From JASFUX01 sp050050115 (lineage in GTDB: Bacteria; Pseudomonadota; Alphaproteobacteria; Caulobacterales; Maricaulaceae): a stretch of DNA of 34,099 bases. Of this stretch, positions 8,083-16,332 are shown one piece after another. The stretch spans positions 1 through 34,099 of the forward strand of contig JASFUX010000005.1 of the NCBI GenBank assembly GCA_050050115.1, written 5' to 3'. The position numbers and the translations under genes are program-made. Numbering within the stretch: position 1 is the stretch's first letter; each line of letters starts with the position of its first letter. The notes beneath the pieces were generated by a model. The model worked only from the letters and a program-made list of their open reading frames with translations. It had not been told where the DNA came from and searched no databases.

Positions 8083-9081
8083 CTAGGCACGTCCGCCTCG
8101 CGGTCCGGAGGGGCGGAAGATGCGGCGAAGCATGTTCGAGGTCTCGCCCGAGCGATCGAAGATCATGTCGAGCGAGGCGACGTTGACCGGACACTGCGCG
8201 ACGTCCTGGATGAACGCCGCGGCCGCGAGCGCGCGATCGGCGGGCACGTAGACCGCCGCGGCGCCGGCGCGCTTGGCTTCTGCGTCGAGCGCGGGGATCG
8301 CTTCAAAGCCGCATTCGAGCGTGCGCACGAGGTCCGACGCGGTCGCGGTGTTGGCGAAGCTGACGAGCTTATAGGCCTTCGCCAGCACGCGCGCCTCCAT
8401 CCGGCTCAGGATCGTCTCAAGCGCCGGAGCGTCCTCGGCCGACCAGTCGGCGCGGAGCGATGCGAAGAGGCACGCTTGGCTTTTGAGGATCACGTCGTCT
8501 GTCAGAGGACGGAGATTGTTCGCCGCGAGCGTCGCACCGCTTGTGGTGATGTCGACGATGACCTCGGCGAGGCCCGAAGCGGGCGCGGCCTCGGTCGCGC
8601 CGGGGGAGACGACGATGCGGTAGTTCTTCACTCCCCAGCGCGCGAAGGTGCGCTCGGTGAGATTGACGTACTTGGTCGCCACCCGCATCGCCTGACCGTA
8701 GCGGCGGGGAAACTCAGCAGCGACGTCGGCGAGGTCGTTCGCGCCGGTGACGTCGATCCAAGCGGCGGGCACGGCGGCGACGACATCGCACTGGCCGAAC
8801 CCGAGCGGGCGGAGCTTCAGCGCCGCGTCCTCGATGCCGGTCGACCATTCGGCCAACACGTCCTCGCCGGTCAGCCCGACATGCAGCCGGCCGTCGCGCA
8901 GCGACTGGGCGATCTCCGCGGTCGACAGGAACCACACCTCGACGCCGGGCAGACCTTTGATCCCGCCCTGATAGCTCCGATCGCCGCCCGAGCGGTCGAC
9001 TTCGAGCCCGCAGTCCTTGAAGTAGGCCGTCGCCGGCTCGATCAGGCGGCCCTTGGAGGGAAAGCCGATGCGCAGCGTCAT
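8083..9081 (-). CDS. hisG: ATP phosphoribosyltransferase catalytic subunit HisG
   Basis: First committed step of histidine synthesis: ATP plus PRPP to phosphoribosyl-ATP. N-terminal MTLRIGFPSKGRLIEPATAYF and VGLTGEDVLAEW are the HisG periplasmic-binding-like fold. The PRPP loop appears in AEVIVDITTSGATLAANNL. At 332 residues it is longer than the short HisZ-dependent form (about 210-230), and the extra about 100 C-terminal residues do not show an obvious standard regulatory domain. With a HisZ-like gene directly upstream (4-base ATGA overlap), it probably works as a HisG-HisZ complex despite its length. The origin of the tail is unclear. Confidence 0.92.
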   Translation of the reverse strand: MTLRIGFPSKGRLIEPATAYFKDCGLEVDRSGGDRSYQGGIKGLPGVEVWFLSTAEIAQSLRDGRLHVGLTGEDVLAEWSTGIEDAALKLRPLGFGQCDVVAAVPAAWIDVTGANDLADVAAEFPRRYGQAMRVATKYVNLTERTFARWGVKNYRIVVSPGATEAAPASGLAEVIVDITTSGATLAANNLRPLTDDVILKSQACLFASLRADWSAEDAPALETILSRMEARVLAKAYKLVSFANTATASDLVRTLECGFEAIPALDAEAKRAGAAAVYVPADRALAAAAFIQDVAQCPVNVASLDMIFDRSGETSNMLRRIFRPSGPRGGRA

Positions 9082-10169
9082 GACGTCCCTCCAGCGGCTC
9101 GTTCGGCGGCTTGGGCCAACCGCTCGGGGCGCAGGATGGCGCCGGCGGCGGGCGTTTCGACCGCGCGCTCTGAGAGCAGCCCGACGAGGGCGTCATAGCG
9201 GCCCCCGCCGCCGAGGCTCATGAGTTGAGGGCTGTCGCCCCCGTTGAACACCGGCGCTTCGATCTCGAACACCGGGCCGTCGTAGTAGGAAAAGCCGCGG
9301 CCGAGGTCGGCGTCGAACTTCTGGCGGTCGACCTTGAGGCCCGCGTCGTGGAAGCGGCCGAGCCAGGCTGACCAGCGGCGCAGCGAGTCGTCGAGGTCTG
9401 CACCGGCTTCGGCGGCGAGCTTGGCGATCTCGTCGAGCGCCTGGGTCGGCTCGCCGGCGACGGCGAGGTAGCGGGTGATCAGGTCGCGCGCCGCTTCGGT
9501 CAGTCCCGCCGCGCCGTCGCGCTTGGCGATCAGCCGGTCAAGGATGTCCTTGGGGTCGCGTCCGACGACGTCGTCGAGCTTGATGAAGCCGAGCATCTCT
9601 TCGATCGCGCGTTCGGCCTCCTCGCGCGGCAGGGCGGCGAAGGCGCGTCCCAAAGCGGAGGACTGCGCCGAGGCGTCGCCCGGTGTCGGCGCGTGCTCGA
9701 GCAGCCGGTCGGCGCTTTGCGGCGAGACGCCGAGCGCGCTGACGAACGTCTCAAACAGGCCGACGTCGCCGAAAGCGATCTGCGCGTCCTTGACGCCGGC
9801 CTCCTGAACCGCGTTCCAGGCGGCGATCACCAGCTCGCAGTCGACGCCGGACGCGGCGTCGCGGCCGAACACCTCGACCCCGACCTGGACGTGCTCGTTT
9901 GAGCGCTGCATGGCGGCGGCGTTGAAGCGGTAGACGAGACCTTCGTAAGCCAAGGCGCCTTGGGGCGGGCTTTTGGATGCGCGGTCGTCGGCCGCGTCCT
10001 CCATCATCCGCTGCGCCCAGGCGCGGGCGGCCGGCACGGTCATGTCGAGCCTGAGGCACAGTTGATCCTGCTCGGGCGTCTCTACCGAGATCAACCGGGG
10101 GCGGAGCGCTTCGCCGAGCACGTTGAAGTAGGGCACCGAGGGCTGGATCGTGTCGAGCTTGATCCACTC
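9078..10169 (-). CDS. hisZ: ATP phosphoribosyltransferase regulatory subunit HisZ (no normal start)
   Basis: Homologue of class II histidyl-tRNA synthetase catalytic cores without tRNA-charging function; HisZ binds HisG and is needed for its activity. Homology is readable from 10169 (EWIKLDTIQPSVPYFNVLGEALRPRL) through QLCLRLDMTVPAARAWAQ, YEGLVYRF and the C-terminal GFSYYDGPVFEIE and SLGGGGRYDALVGLL motifs. The first usable start codon in this frame is GTG 10136, eleven codons inside the conserved region, and no ATG or stop precedes it. It appears to continue directly from hisS with a one-base frame change at a GGG (plus-strand) run, 10170-10172. About 355-365 residues are readable, and the usual first 15-25 residues seem absent. 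Confidence 0.82.
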   Translation of the reverse strand, partial: EWIKLDTIQPSVPYFNVLGEALRPRLISVETPEQDQLCLRLDMTVPAARAWAQRMMEDAADDRASKSPPQGALAYEGLVYRFNAAAMQRSNEHVQVGVEVFGRDAASGVDCELVIAAWNAVQEAGVKDAQIAFGDVGLFETFVSALGVSPQSADRLLEHAPTPGDASAQSSALGRAFAALPREEAERAIEEMLGFIKLDDVVGRDPKDILDRLIAKRDGAAGLTEAARDLITRYLAVAGEPTQALDEIAKLAAEAGADLDDSLRRWSAWLGRFHDAGLKVDRQKFDADLGRGFSYYDGPVFEIEAPVFNGGDSPQLMSLGGGGRYDALVGLLSERAVETPAAGAILRPERLAQAAERAAGGTS

Positions 10170-10170
10170 G

Positions 10171-11604
10171 GGCGACGAGCTCCTCGCGCGGCGCTTCGAA
10201 CTGGGCGGGGTTGGCCTGCCGCCAGGCTTCGTTGTCCTCGATGTTCTTGGCGACCTCGGCGCCGAGGTCGAGGTCCTTGATGGTCACGATTCCGCGTTCG
10301 CGCTCGTCCTGGCCGCACATCACCGCGATCGGGGCGCCGCGCTTGTCGGCGTATTTGAACTGAGCGCGCACGCCTGAGCCGCCCAGGTAGACCTCGGCCG
10401 GAATGCCCGCGGCGCGCAGCTCCGCGGCCAGCTCGAACTCGTTGACGGTCGCGACCTTGTCCATAGCCATGACCACGACCGGCTTGGCCGGGCCGGCTTC
10501 GGCGCCTTGCTCGATCGCGGCGAGGGCGGTGACCAGCCGGCTGACGCCGATCGAAAAGCCGGTCGCGGGAACTTGCTCACCGCGGAAACGGGTGAGGAGG
10601 TCGTCGTAACGCCCGCCGCCGCCGACCGAGCCGAAGCGGCCGGCATCTTCGCCGTCGCCGGCCGACAGCGTCAGCTCCGCCTCGTAAACCGCGCCGGTGT
10701 AGTACTCGAGGCCGCGGACGACGGAGGGGTCGAACCGCGCCTGATCGTCGCCGACCTTGAGCGCGGTGAGCACGTCGTCGATCGCGGCCAGTTCGGCGAT
10801 CCCGGCCTTGCCTTGTTCGGTGTCGCCGACGACGGCTTCGAGCGCGGCGAGGGTTTCCTGGCGGGTTCCGGTCTCGACGGTGACGAACGACATCACCCGG
10901 TCAATCGCCTTCGCGTCGAGCCCCGCGCCTTTGGTGAAGTCGCCGGATTCATCTTTACGGCCTTCGCCGAGGAGCAGGGTCACGCCCTTTGGACCGAGCC
11001 GGTCGAGCTTGTCGATGGCGCGGAGCACGATCAGCTGCCCGCGCGCGCTGTCGAGACCGATCGCGTCGAGCACGCCGTTCAGCAGCTTCCGGGTCGATGC
11101 GCGCATCTGAAAGCCGCCCGCCGGAATGCCGATCGCGGCCATCGCCTCGGCGCCCATGGCGATCATCTCGGCGTCCGCCGCCGGACCCGGCGCGCCGACG
11201 GCGTCGGCGTCGCATTGGGTGAACTGACGGAAGCGTCCCGGCCCGGGCTTTTCGTTGCGCCAGACGGGGCCCGTCTGCCAGCGGCGGAATGGACGCGGCA
11301 GGTCTTGAAAATTCTCGGCGACGAAGCGGGCGAGCGGCGCGGTCAGGTCATAGCGCAGCGACAGCCAGCGCTCATCGTCATCTTGAAGTGAGAAGACGCC
11401 CGCATTCGGCCGGTCCTCGTCGGGCAGGAACTTGCCCAGCGCTTCGGTGAATTCGAACGCCGGGGTTTCGAGGCGTTCGAATCCCCAGCGTTCGAAAACA
11501 GCGCCCGCGGCCTCGACGACGCGCGCTTCGGCGGCGATCTCCGCGCCTTTGCGGTCGATGAAGCCGCGCGGGCGTTCCGCGGGCGTTTTATCTGGGCGTG
11601 ACAT
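10171..11604 (-). CDS. hisS: Histidyl-tRNA synthetase HisS (runs into hisZ without a stop)
   Basis: Class II aminoacyl-tRNA synthetase charging tRNA-His. Motif 2 is in FRRWQTGPVWRNEKPGPGRFRQFTQCDAD; the histidine-binding signatures are SVVRGLEYYTGAVYEAEL and FGSVGGGGRYDDLLTRF. The anticodon-binding domain follows from about residue 395 (PVVVMAMDKVATVNEFEL) to IVTIKDLDLGAEVAKN and PREELVA at residue 478. The frame then has no stop and continues as non-homologous Arg-rich sequence to 9751, while HisZ homology continues in the +1 frame. ATG 11604 is the first start in frame; its ribosome site (GGAA) is weak. First structural gene after the His-rich leader peptide. Confidence 0.9.
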
Positions 11605-11645
11605 CTGAAAGTTCCAAGCAGCTTAGAGCGTTTCGCGCGAATTGC

Positions 11646-11675
11646 CGTCTTCCCTCCGCGCAGACAGGGAAGACC
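11646..11675 (-). other. Hairpin between his leader peptide and hisS
   Basis: On the minus strand GTCTTCCCT (11666-11674) can pair with AGGGAAGAC (11647-11655), a perfect 9-bp stem with a 10-base loop. The 5' arm begins four bases after the TGA of the His-rich leader ORF, so a ribosome stalled at the His codons would cover it. There is no run of T after the stem (GGCAATTCG follows), so it is not a standard intrinsic terminator. A role as pause or attenuator hairpin is an inference from position. Confidence 0.5.
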
Positions 11676-11678
11676 GGT

Positions 11679-11786
11679 TCAATGGTGGTGGTGCGAAAGC
11701 TCATGCGCCGGCGCCGCCGAACCTGCAAGGCTCGGCGAAATCCGCCCGCGTGCGTCGCGCGCAATATCTGCAATGTTGCTCAGCAT
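11679..11786 (-). CDS. hisL: Putative his operon leader peptide (HisL-like)
   Basis: A 35-codon ORF beginning at ATG 11786 (MLSNIADIARDARG) and ending AHELSHHHH then TGA at 11679-11681. The four consecutive His codons (CAC CAC CAC CAT) directly before the stop, with one more His four residues earlier, lie 75 bases upstream of hisS. That is the arrangement of a ribosome-stalling leader that senses charged tRNA-His. A hairpin begins four bases after the stop. The start is uncertain: AAAGG lies about 13 bases upstream of ATG 11786, and this ATG sits in a 14-base palindrome. No other ATG, GTG or TTG occurs in frame, so the ORF is the only one that includes the His run. Confidence 0.72.
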   Translation of the reverse strand: MLSNIADIARDARGRISPSLAGSAAPAHELSHHHH

Positions 11787-11796
11787 GACGTCATGC
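11783..11796. repeat. Perfect 14-base palindrome
   Basis: GCATGACGTCATGC is its own reverse complement. It overlaps the start codon of the His-rich leader ORF. Its core ATGACGTCAT recurs at 17091-17100 in the other long intergenic stretch. It could be an operator or part of a dispersed repeat; the sequence alone does not decide. Confidence 0.5.
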
Positions 11797-11928
11797 AGCC
11801 TTTCACAGGCGGTGATGAGCAAGCAGCTCTTGGAACGACGGGCCGGCGATCCGGCCCCAATTGCGGCCTCTTTGCCTCAATAGCGGCGTGCGATCAAGTG
11901 CTTGGCGCGCAAGAGGGTGAAGCGCGCG

Positions 11929-11957
11929 TTGCTGGCGGGGCCGGGTCTCCTTATACC
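11929..11957 (+). promoter_or_regulatory. Candidate sigma-70 promoter for proB-proA-thrC
   Basis: TTGCTG (11929-11934) and TATACC (11952-11957) are separated by exactly 17 bases. They lie 53 bases upstream of the proB GTG start in the intergenic space between the divergent his and pro operons. The match to TTGACA/TATAAT is moderate; no experimental support. Confidence 0.45.
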
Positions 11958-12010
11958 GATGGACGATTTCTTGCAGCGATCGACTTAAAAACCGCCGAAG
12001 GAGCCCGTCC

Positions 12011-13177
12011 GTGTCCGACCCCTCGCAGCGCCTCGCCGCCGCCAAGCGGGTCGTCGTCAAGGTCGGCTCGTCGCTGATCTGCGCGCGGCAGGACGGCGGG
12101 CTCGATCCGGATCGTCTCGCCGGGATCGCAGGCGACATCGCCGAGCTGCGCGGGCGCGGCTGCGAGGTGGTGCTGGTCACCTCCGGCGCCGTCGCCACCG
12201 GGCGCGCCGCCTTGGGCTTCAAGGAAACGCCCAAGCGGCTTGATGAGAAACAGGCCTGCGCTGCGGCCGGCCAACCTGAGCTGATGCGCGCCTGGACCGA
12301 TGCCTTCGCGGGGCATCAGATCAAGGCCGCTCAGGCGCTGCTCACGCTGGACGACACGGAGCGCCGCCGCCGCTGGCTCAACGCGCGCGACACGCTCGAG
12401 CGGCTGCTGAGCTGGAAGATCTGCCCCATCGTCAACGAGAACGACACGGTCGCGACCGACGAGATCCGCTACGGCGACAACGACCGTCTCGCGGCGCGGG
12501 TGGCGCAGATGGTCTGCGCGGATGTTCTGATCATCCTCTCCGACGTCGACGGACTCTACGACGCCGATCCGCGCCTCTCGCCCCAGGCCAAACGCATCGA
12601 CGAAGTGGCCGAGATCACACCGGCGATCCTCGCCATGGCCGGTGGGACGGGCAGCACGGTCGGCTCGGGCGGCATGGCGTCCAAGCTCGAAGCGGCGCGT
12701 GTCGCGGGCGAGGCGGGTTGCGCGGCTGTGATCGCGCCCGGTGCGGTCGATCATCCGATTGCGGCGCTTGGGGCAGGCGGCGCCTGCACCTGGTTCACAC
12801 CGCGTCAGGCCCCGGCGACCGCGCGGCGGCAATGGATCGCCGGGGCGCTGAGCCCGCGCGGCGCGCTCAAGATCGACGCGGGCGCCGAAAAAGCGTTGAG
12901 CGGTGGCAAGAGCCTCTTGCCGGCCGGCGTCACCGACGTCGAAGGCGCTTTCGAAAAGGGCGATGCGGTGCGGATCGTCTCGGCGGCCGGCGCGGACCTG
13001 GGTCGCGGTATCGCCGGCTATGGCGCGGCCGACGCCAAGCGGATCATCGGCCGGCGGAGCGAAGAGATCGCAGAGGTTTTGGGTTTCGCCGGGCCTTCTG
13101 AGATAATACATCGCAACGACATGGTTTTGAGTTCCAAAGGTCCTGATTCTGGGGAGAGCGACGGTGAACAAGCCTGA
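12011..13177 (+). CDS. proB: Glutamate 5-kinase ProB
   Basis: A 388-residue enzyme phosphorylating glutamate for proline synthesis. The amino-acid kinase domain is at about 10-260: RVVVKVGSSLIC (phosphate loop), VTSGAVATGRAALG, CPIVNENDTVATDEIRYGDNDRLAARVA and DVDGLYDADPR, with GTGSTVGSGGMASKLEAARVA. A PUA domain follows from about 285 (RGALKIDAGAEKALSGGKSLLPAGV...). Start is GTG 12011 with GAAGGAG eight bases upstream. First gene of proB-proA-thrC; the end overlaps proA by 14 bases. It is divergent from the his leader, with about 220 bases between the two starts. Confidence 0.96.
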   Translation: MSDPSQRLAAAKRVVVKVGSSLICARQDGGLDPDRLAGIAGDIAELRGRGCEVVLVTSGAVATGRAALGFKETPKRLDEKQACAAAGQPELMRAWTDAFAGHQIKAAQALLTLDDTERRRRWLNARDTLERLLSWKICPIVNENDTVATDEIRYGDNDRLAARVAQMVCADVLIILSDVDGLYDADPRLSPQAKRIDEVAEITPAILAMAGGTGSTVGSGGMASKLEAARVAGEAGCAAVIAPGAVDHPIAALGAGGACTWFTPRQAPATARRQWIAGALSPRGALKIDAGAEKALSGGKSLLPAGVTDVEGAFEKGDAVRIVSAAGADLGRGIAGYGAADAKRIIGRRSEEIAEVLGFAGPSEIIHRNDMVLSSKGPDSGESDGEQA

Positions 13178-14450
13178 GACCGGCTTGCCGACCAAGGAAG
13201 AGGCGACCCTCGACGCGATGGGGCGCGCCGCCCAGGCGGCTGCGGCGAAAGTGCGCGCGGCGACGGCCGAGGAGCGCACCGCCGCGATCCGAGCGATGGC
13301 CGCCTCGATCCGTGCGCACGCCGAAGCGATTCTCGCGGCCAACGCTGAAGATGTCGCCGCAGCGCGTGAGGCCGACATCGGCGCAGCGAAGATCGACCGG
13401 TTGGTGTTGACGCCCGACCGGCTTGAAGGCGTCGCCAAGGCCGTCGAAGTTGTCGCCGATCAGGCCGATCCCGTCGGCGAGACGATCGCGCAATGGACCC
13501 GGCCGAACGGTCTGGAGATTTCTCGCGTGCGCACGCCTATCGGCGTGATCGCGATGATCTACGAGAGCCGCCCCAACGTCACCGCCGACGCGGCCTCGCT
13601 GTGTCTGCGCGCCGGTAACGCAGTGATCTTGCGCGGCGGCTCGGAGGCCAGGCGTTCGAATGCCGCGATCCGAGCGGCGCTGGTTGCGGGCCTTGAAGGC
13701 TCCGCGCTTCCCGCTGAAGCGGTGCAGCTCGTCCAATCCACCGACCGGGCGCTGGTCAGCCGCATCCTCGGCGGACTCGGCGGGACGGTCGACCTGGTCA
13801 TTCCGCGCGGCGGGAAGGGGCTGGTCGAGCGGGTGATGCGCGATGCGCGCGTGCCGGTCTTGAGCCACCTCGACGGCAACTGCCACGTCTACGTTCACGC
13901 TGGCGCCGACCCGGAGAAGGCGCGGGCGATCGCCGTAAATTCGAAGATGCGGCGCACTGGCATCTGCGGCGCCGCCGAGACGTTGCTGATCGATGAAGCG
14001 GTCGCGGAAGACCTGCTGCCCGGAATCGCCGAGGACCTGGCAAAGGCCGGTTGCGCCCTGAGGGGCGACGCGCGGGCGCGCCAGATCGTTCCGAGCATGG
14101 CCGAAGCGACCGAGGAAGACTGGTATACGGAATACCTCGACGCGATCCTTGCCGTGCGTGTGGTCAAAGATCTCGACGCGGCGGTCGATCACATCGCCAA
14201 GTACGGCTCGGCGCACACCGAGACGATCGTCACCGAAGACGCTGCGGCGGCCGAAGCATTCCTCGCCAAGGTCGACAGCGCCATCGTGCTGTGGAACGCC
14301 TCGACCCAGTACGCAGACGGCGGCGAGTTCGGCATGGGCGCTGAGATCGGCATCGCCACCGGCAAGCTGCACGCGCGCGGTCCCGTTGGCGCTGAGCAGC
14401 TGACGACCTTCAAGTATCAGGTGAGGGGCGTTGGCCAGGTGCGGCCGTGA
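13164..14450 (+). CDS. proA: Gamma-glutamyl phosphate reductase ProA
   Basis: A 428-residue aldehyde-dehydrogenase-fold enzyme reducing glutamyl-5-phosphate to glutamate semialdehyde with NADPH. Motifs: RVRTPIGVIAMIYESRPNVTADAASLCLRAGNAVILRGGSEA, IPRGGKGLVERV, VPVLSHLDGNCHVYV, and the catalytic Cys in NSKMRRTGICGAAETLLID. The late motif ASTQYADGGEFGMGAEIGIATGKLHARGPVG is the family C-terminal signature. GTG start at 13164 overlaps proB; the end shares GTGA with thrC. ProC is not in the window. Confidence 0.97.
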   Translation: MNKPETGLPTKEEATLDAMGRAAQAAAAKVRAATAEERTAAIRAMAASIRAHAEAILAANAEDVAAAREADIGAAKIDRLVLTPDRLEGVAKAVEVVADQADPVGETIAQWTRPNGLEISRVRTPIGVIAMIYESRPNVTADAASLCLRAGNAVILRGGSEARRSNAAIRAALVAGLEGSALPAEAVQLVQSTDRALVSRILGGLGGTVDLVIPRGGKGLVERVMRDARVPVLSHLDGNCHVYVHAGADPEKARAIAVNSKMRRTGICGAAETLLIDEAVAEDLLPGIAEDLAKAGCALRGDARARQIVPSMAEATEEDWYTEYLDAILAVRVVKDLDAAVDHIAKYGSAHTETIVTEDAAAAEAFLAKVDSAIVLWNASTQYADGGEFGMGAEIGIATGKLHARGPVGAEQLTTFKYQVRGVGQVRP

Positions 14451-15853
14451 GCGAGCCCCAGTCTCATCTCTACCGCTCCACCCGGGGCGGCGTCGTTGAC
14501 GCGCCGTTCGACCGCGCGTTGCTTGAAGGCCTCGCACCGGACGGCGGGCTCTATCTGCCGCAGGCTTGGCCGGACTACGCCGCGAGCGGGCTTGTCGAGC
14601 GTGCAGCGAGCACGCCGTACAAGGACGTCTGCGCCGAGGCGATCGCGCCATTCGTCGGGCCGGCGCTGCCGTCTGAAGCCGTTTCGCAAGCCGCCGCCGA
14701 GGCCGCCGCATCGTTCAGCCATCCCGATGTGACGCCGCTCGTCGAGATCGCGCCGGGGCTGCATCTGCTCGAGCTGTTCCACGGGCCGACGCTGGCGTTC
14801 AAGGACTGCGCGATGCAGCTGATCGCGCCTCTGACCCGCGAGGCGCTGAGAGCGCGCCAGGAGCGGCTGCTGCTGCTCTGCGCAACGAGCGGGGACACGG
14901 GCGCGGCGGCGGTGCGCGCCTTCGCCAACGCCGACCGGGTTGACCTCGTCGTGCTGCATCCCAAGGGCAGGGTGTCCGACGCCCAACGCCGGCAGATGAC
15001 GACGTGCGACGCGCCGAACGTCTTGAACCTCGCCGTGCGCGGCGACTTCGACGACTGCCAGCGCATCCTGAAGGCGCTCACCGGCGACGCGCGGCTGGCC
15101 GAACACCGTCGCGTCAGCACGGTCAATTCGATCAACTGGGTCCGCCTCGCCGGACAAATCCCGTACTATCTGCGTACCGTCTCACAGCTAGCCGAGCCGG
15201 CGCACTTCGTCGTGCCAACCGGCAACCTCGGCGACGCCTTCGCCGGCTGGGTGGCGCGCCGCTGCGGCGCGCAAATGGCCTCGATGACCGCCGCGGTGAA
15301 CTCGAACGACGCACTCGCCCGCGCGCTGGAGACCGGGCGCTACGAACGCCGCGCGGCGACGCCGACCGCATCGGTGGCGATGGACGTCCAGGCGCCGAGC
15401 AACCTCGAGCGGCTGATCTTCGAAGCCAGCGGCGGCGACGCCGAAGCGACGCGGACAATCTTCGAAACCTTCGCCAAAGAGGGTGCGGTCCAGATCCCCG
15501 AGCCGATCCGACACGTCGCCGCGGGCGATCTCGCCGCTGTTTCGGTCAGCGAGGCGGAGACCGCCCAAACCATCGCCGAGACCTACAAGGCGACCGGCCG
15601 CGTGATCTGTCCGCACACGGCGGTGGCGATGTCCGTCGCGCGCCGCATGCCGGTCGACGGCGCGCCGAAGGTGGTGCTGGCGACCGCGCATCCAGGCAAG
15701 TTCCCCGAGTCCGTCGGCGCCGCGCTCGGCCGCGCGATCGATATCCCTGAGGCGCTCGCTGGTCTCGCTGACCTGCCCGAACACATGACCGAGGCCGATC
15801 CGGAGATCGATGCCGTCCGCGACGTGATCGAGCGGCGCTTGGCGCCGGCGTGA
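14447..15853 (+). CDS. thrC: Threonine synthase ThrC
   Basis: A 468-residue PLP enzyme converting O-phosphohomoserine to threonine. N-terminal LYRSTRGGVVDAPFDRALLEGLAPDGGLYLP is typical of the long (yeast/Proteobacterial) class. The PLP Lys is in LFHGPTLAFKDCAMQL, the phosphate loop in CATSGDTGAAAVRAF, and NSINWVRLAGQIPYYLRT and VPTGNLGDAFAGWVA are further family motifs. It starts at GTG 14447, overlapping proA by four bases, so it is translated as part of the proline operon, away from thrA-thrB about 2-5 kb further on the other strand. Confidence 0.96.
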   Translation: MSEPQSHLYRSTRGGVVDAPFDRALLEGLAPDGGLYLPQAWPDYAASGLVERAASTPYKDVCAEAIAPFVGPALPSEAVSQAAAEAAASFSHPDVTPLVEIAPGLHLLELFHGPTLAFKDCAMQLIAPLTREALRARQERLLLLCATSGDTGAAAVRAFANADRVDLVVLHPKGRVSDAQRRQMTTCDAPNVLNLAVRGDFDDCQRILKALTGDARLAEHRRVSTVNSINWVRLAGQIPYYLRTVSQLAEPAHFVVPTGNLGDAFAGWVARRCGAQMASMTAAVNSNDALARALETGRYERRAATPTASVAMDVQAPSNLERLIFEASGGDAEATRTIFETFAKEGAVQIPEPIRHVAAGDLAAVSVSEAETAQTIAETYKATGRVICPHTAVAMSVARRMPVDGAPKVVLATAHPGKFPESVGAALGRAIDIPEALAGLADLPEHMTEADPEIDAVRDVIERRLAPA

Positions 15854-15869
15854 GCCGCCGGCCGCGCCC

Positions 15870-16235
15870 TTACATGTGATAAACGCAGAGCTTGTTGCGA
15901 TCGAGATCGCGGAAGTAGCCGGCGTAAAAGCCGCGCTCGCCGCGCGGTCCCGGCGGGCCTTCGTCGGCGGCGCCCAGATCGATCGCCTTGGCGTAAATTT
16001 CGTCGACCCGCTCGGGCGAGGCGACTTTGAGAGCGACCATCGTGCCGTTGCCGTTCGTCGCCGCCTTGCCGTCCGCGGGCCTGAGCACGCCGAGCAGCGC
16101 GCCCTGTCCAAAGGCGTAGAGCTGGCCCTCGGGGACCTCGTACATGCGCTTGCCGTCGAGTTCGGCCAGCAGGGCGTCGTAGAATTCGAGCGCGCGCTCG
16201 AGGTCGTTGGTTCCAAGCGTCACATAGCTGATCAT
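15870..16235 (-). CDS. VOC/glyoxalase-like domain protein
   Basis: A 121-residue single vicinal-oxygen-chelate domain of the glyoxalase/bleomycin-resistance superfamily. It begins MISYVTLGTNDLERALEFYDALL, the classic first strand and helix, and ends GFYAGYFRDLDRNKLCVYH, the usual (F/Y)-x-D-P-x-G-N-x-(I/L)-E position with Asp-Arg-Asn-Lys in place of the typical Pro-Asp-Gly. ATG 16235 has GGGAG eight bases upstream; longer forms reach into unrelated sequence. It is tail to tail with thrC (16-base gap). Substrate unknown; the metal-site Glu near the C-terminus is not obvious, so it may be a non-enzymatic member. Confidence 0.82.
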   Translation of the reverse strand: MISYVTLGTNDLERALEFYDALLAELDGKRMYEVPEGQLYAFGQGALLGVLRPADGKAATNGNGTMVALKVASPERVDEIYAKAIDLGAADEGPPGPRGERGFYAGYFRDLDRNKLCVYHM

Positions 16236-16332
16236 CGCCGAGCTCCCTTTAGCGCGGGGGGCATGAAGCCACGGCGCGCGTCGCGTCGCAATTGCCTTGC
16301 TTTTCCGACCAGCGCGCCCTATCCGCGCGGCC

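Noticed and set aside
9751..10170. C-terminal extension of HisS in its own frame
   Set aside because: It is Arg-rich, has no HisS homology and overlaps HisZ coding sequence in another frame; it is the out-of-frame reading after the one-base shift.
11646..11675. Calling the his leader hairpin an intrinsic terminator
   Set aside because: No T-run follows the stem on the minus strand, so it is listed only as a hairpin of uncertain action.
11588..11773. A 61-codon minus-strand ORF overlapping the his leader
   Set aside because: It reads the His codons in another frame (as Thr), overlaps the hisS start and shows no homology.
11840..11857. GGGCCGG-CGAT-CCGGCCC hairpin between his and pro operons
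   Set aside because: A stable stem but with no T-tract on either strand; terminator or operator status cannot be supported.
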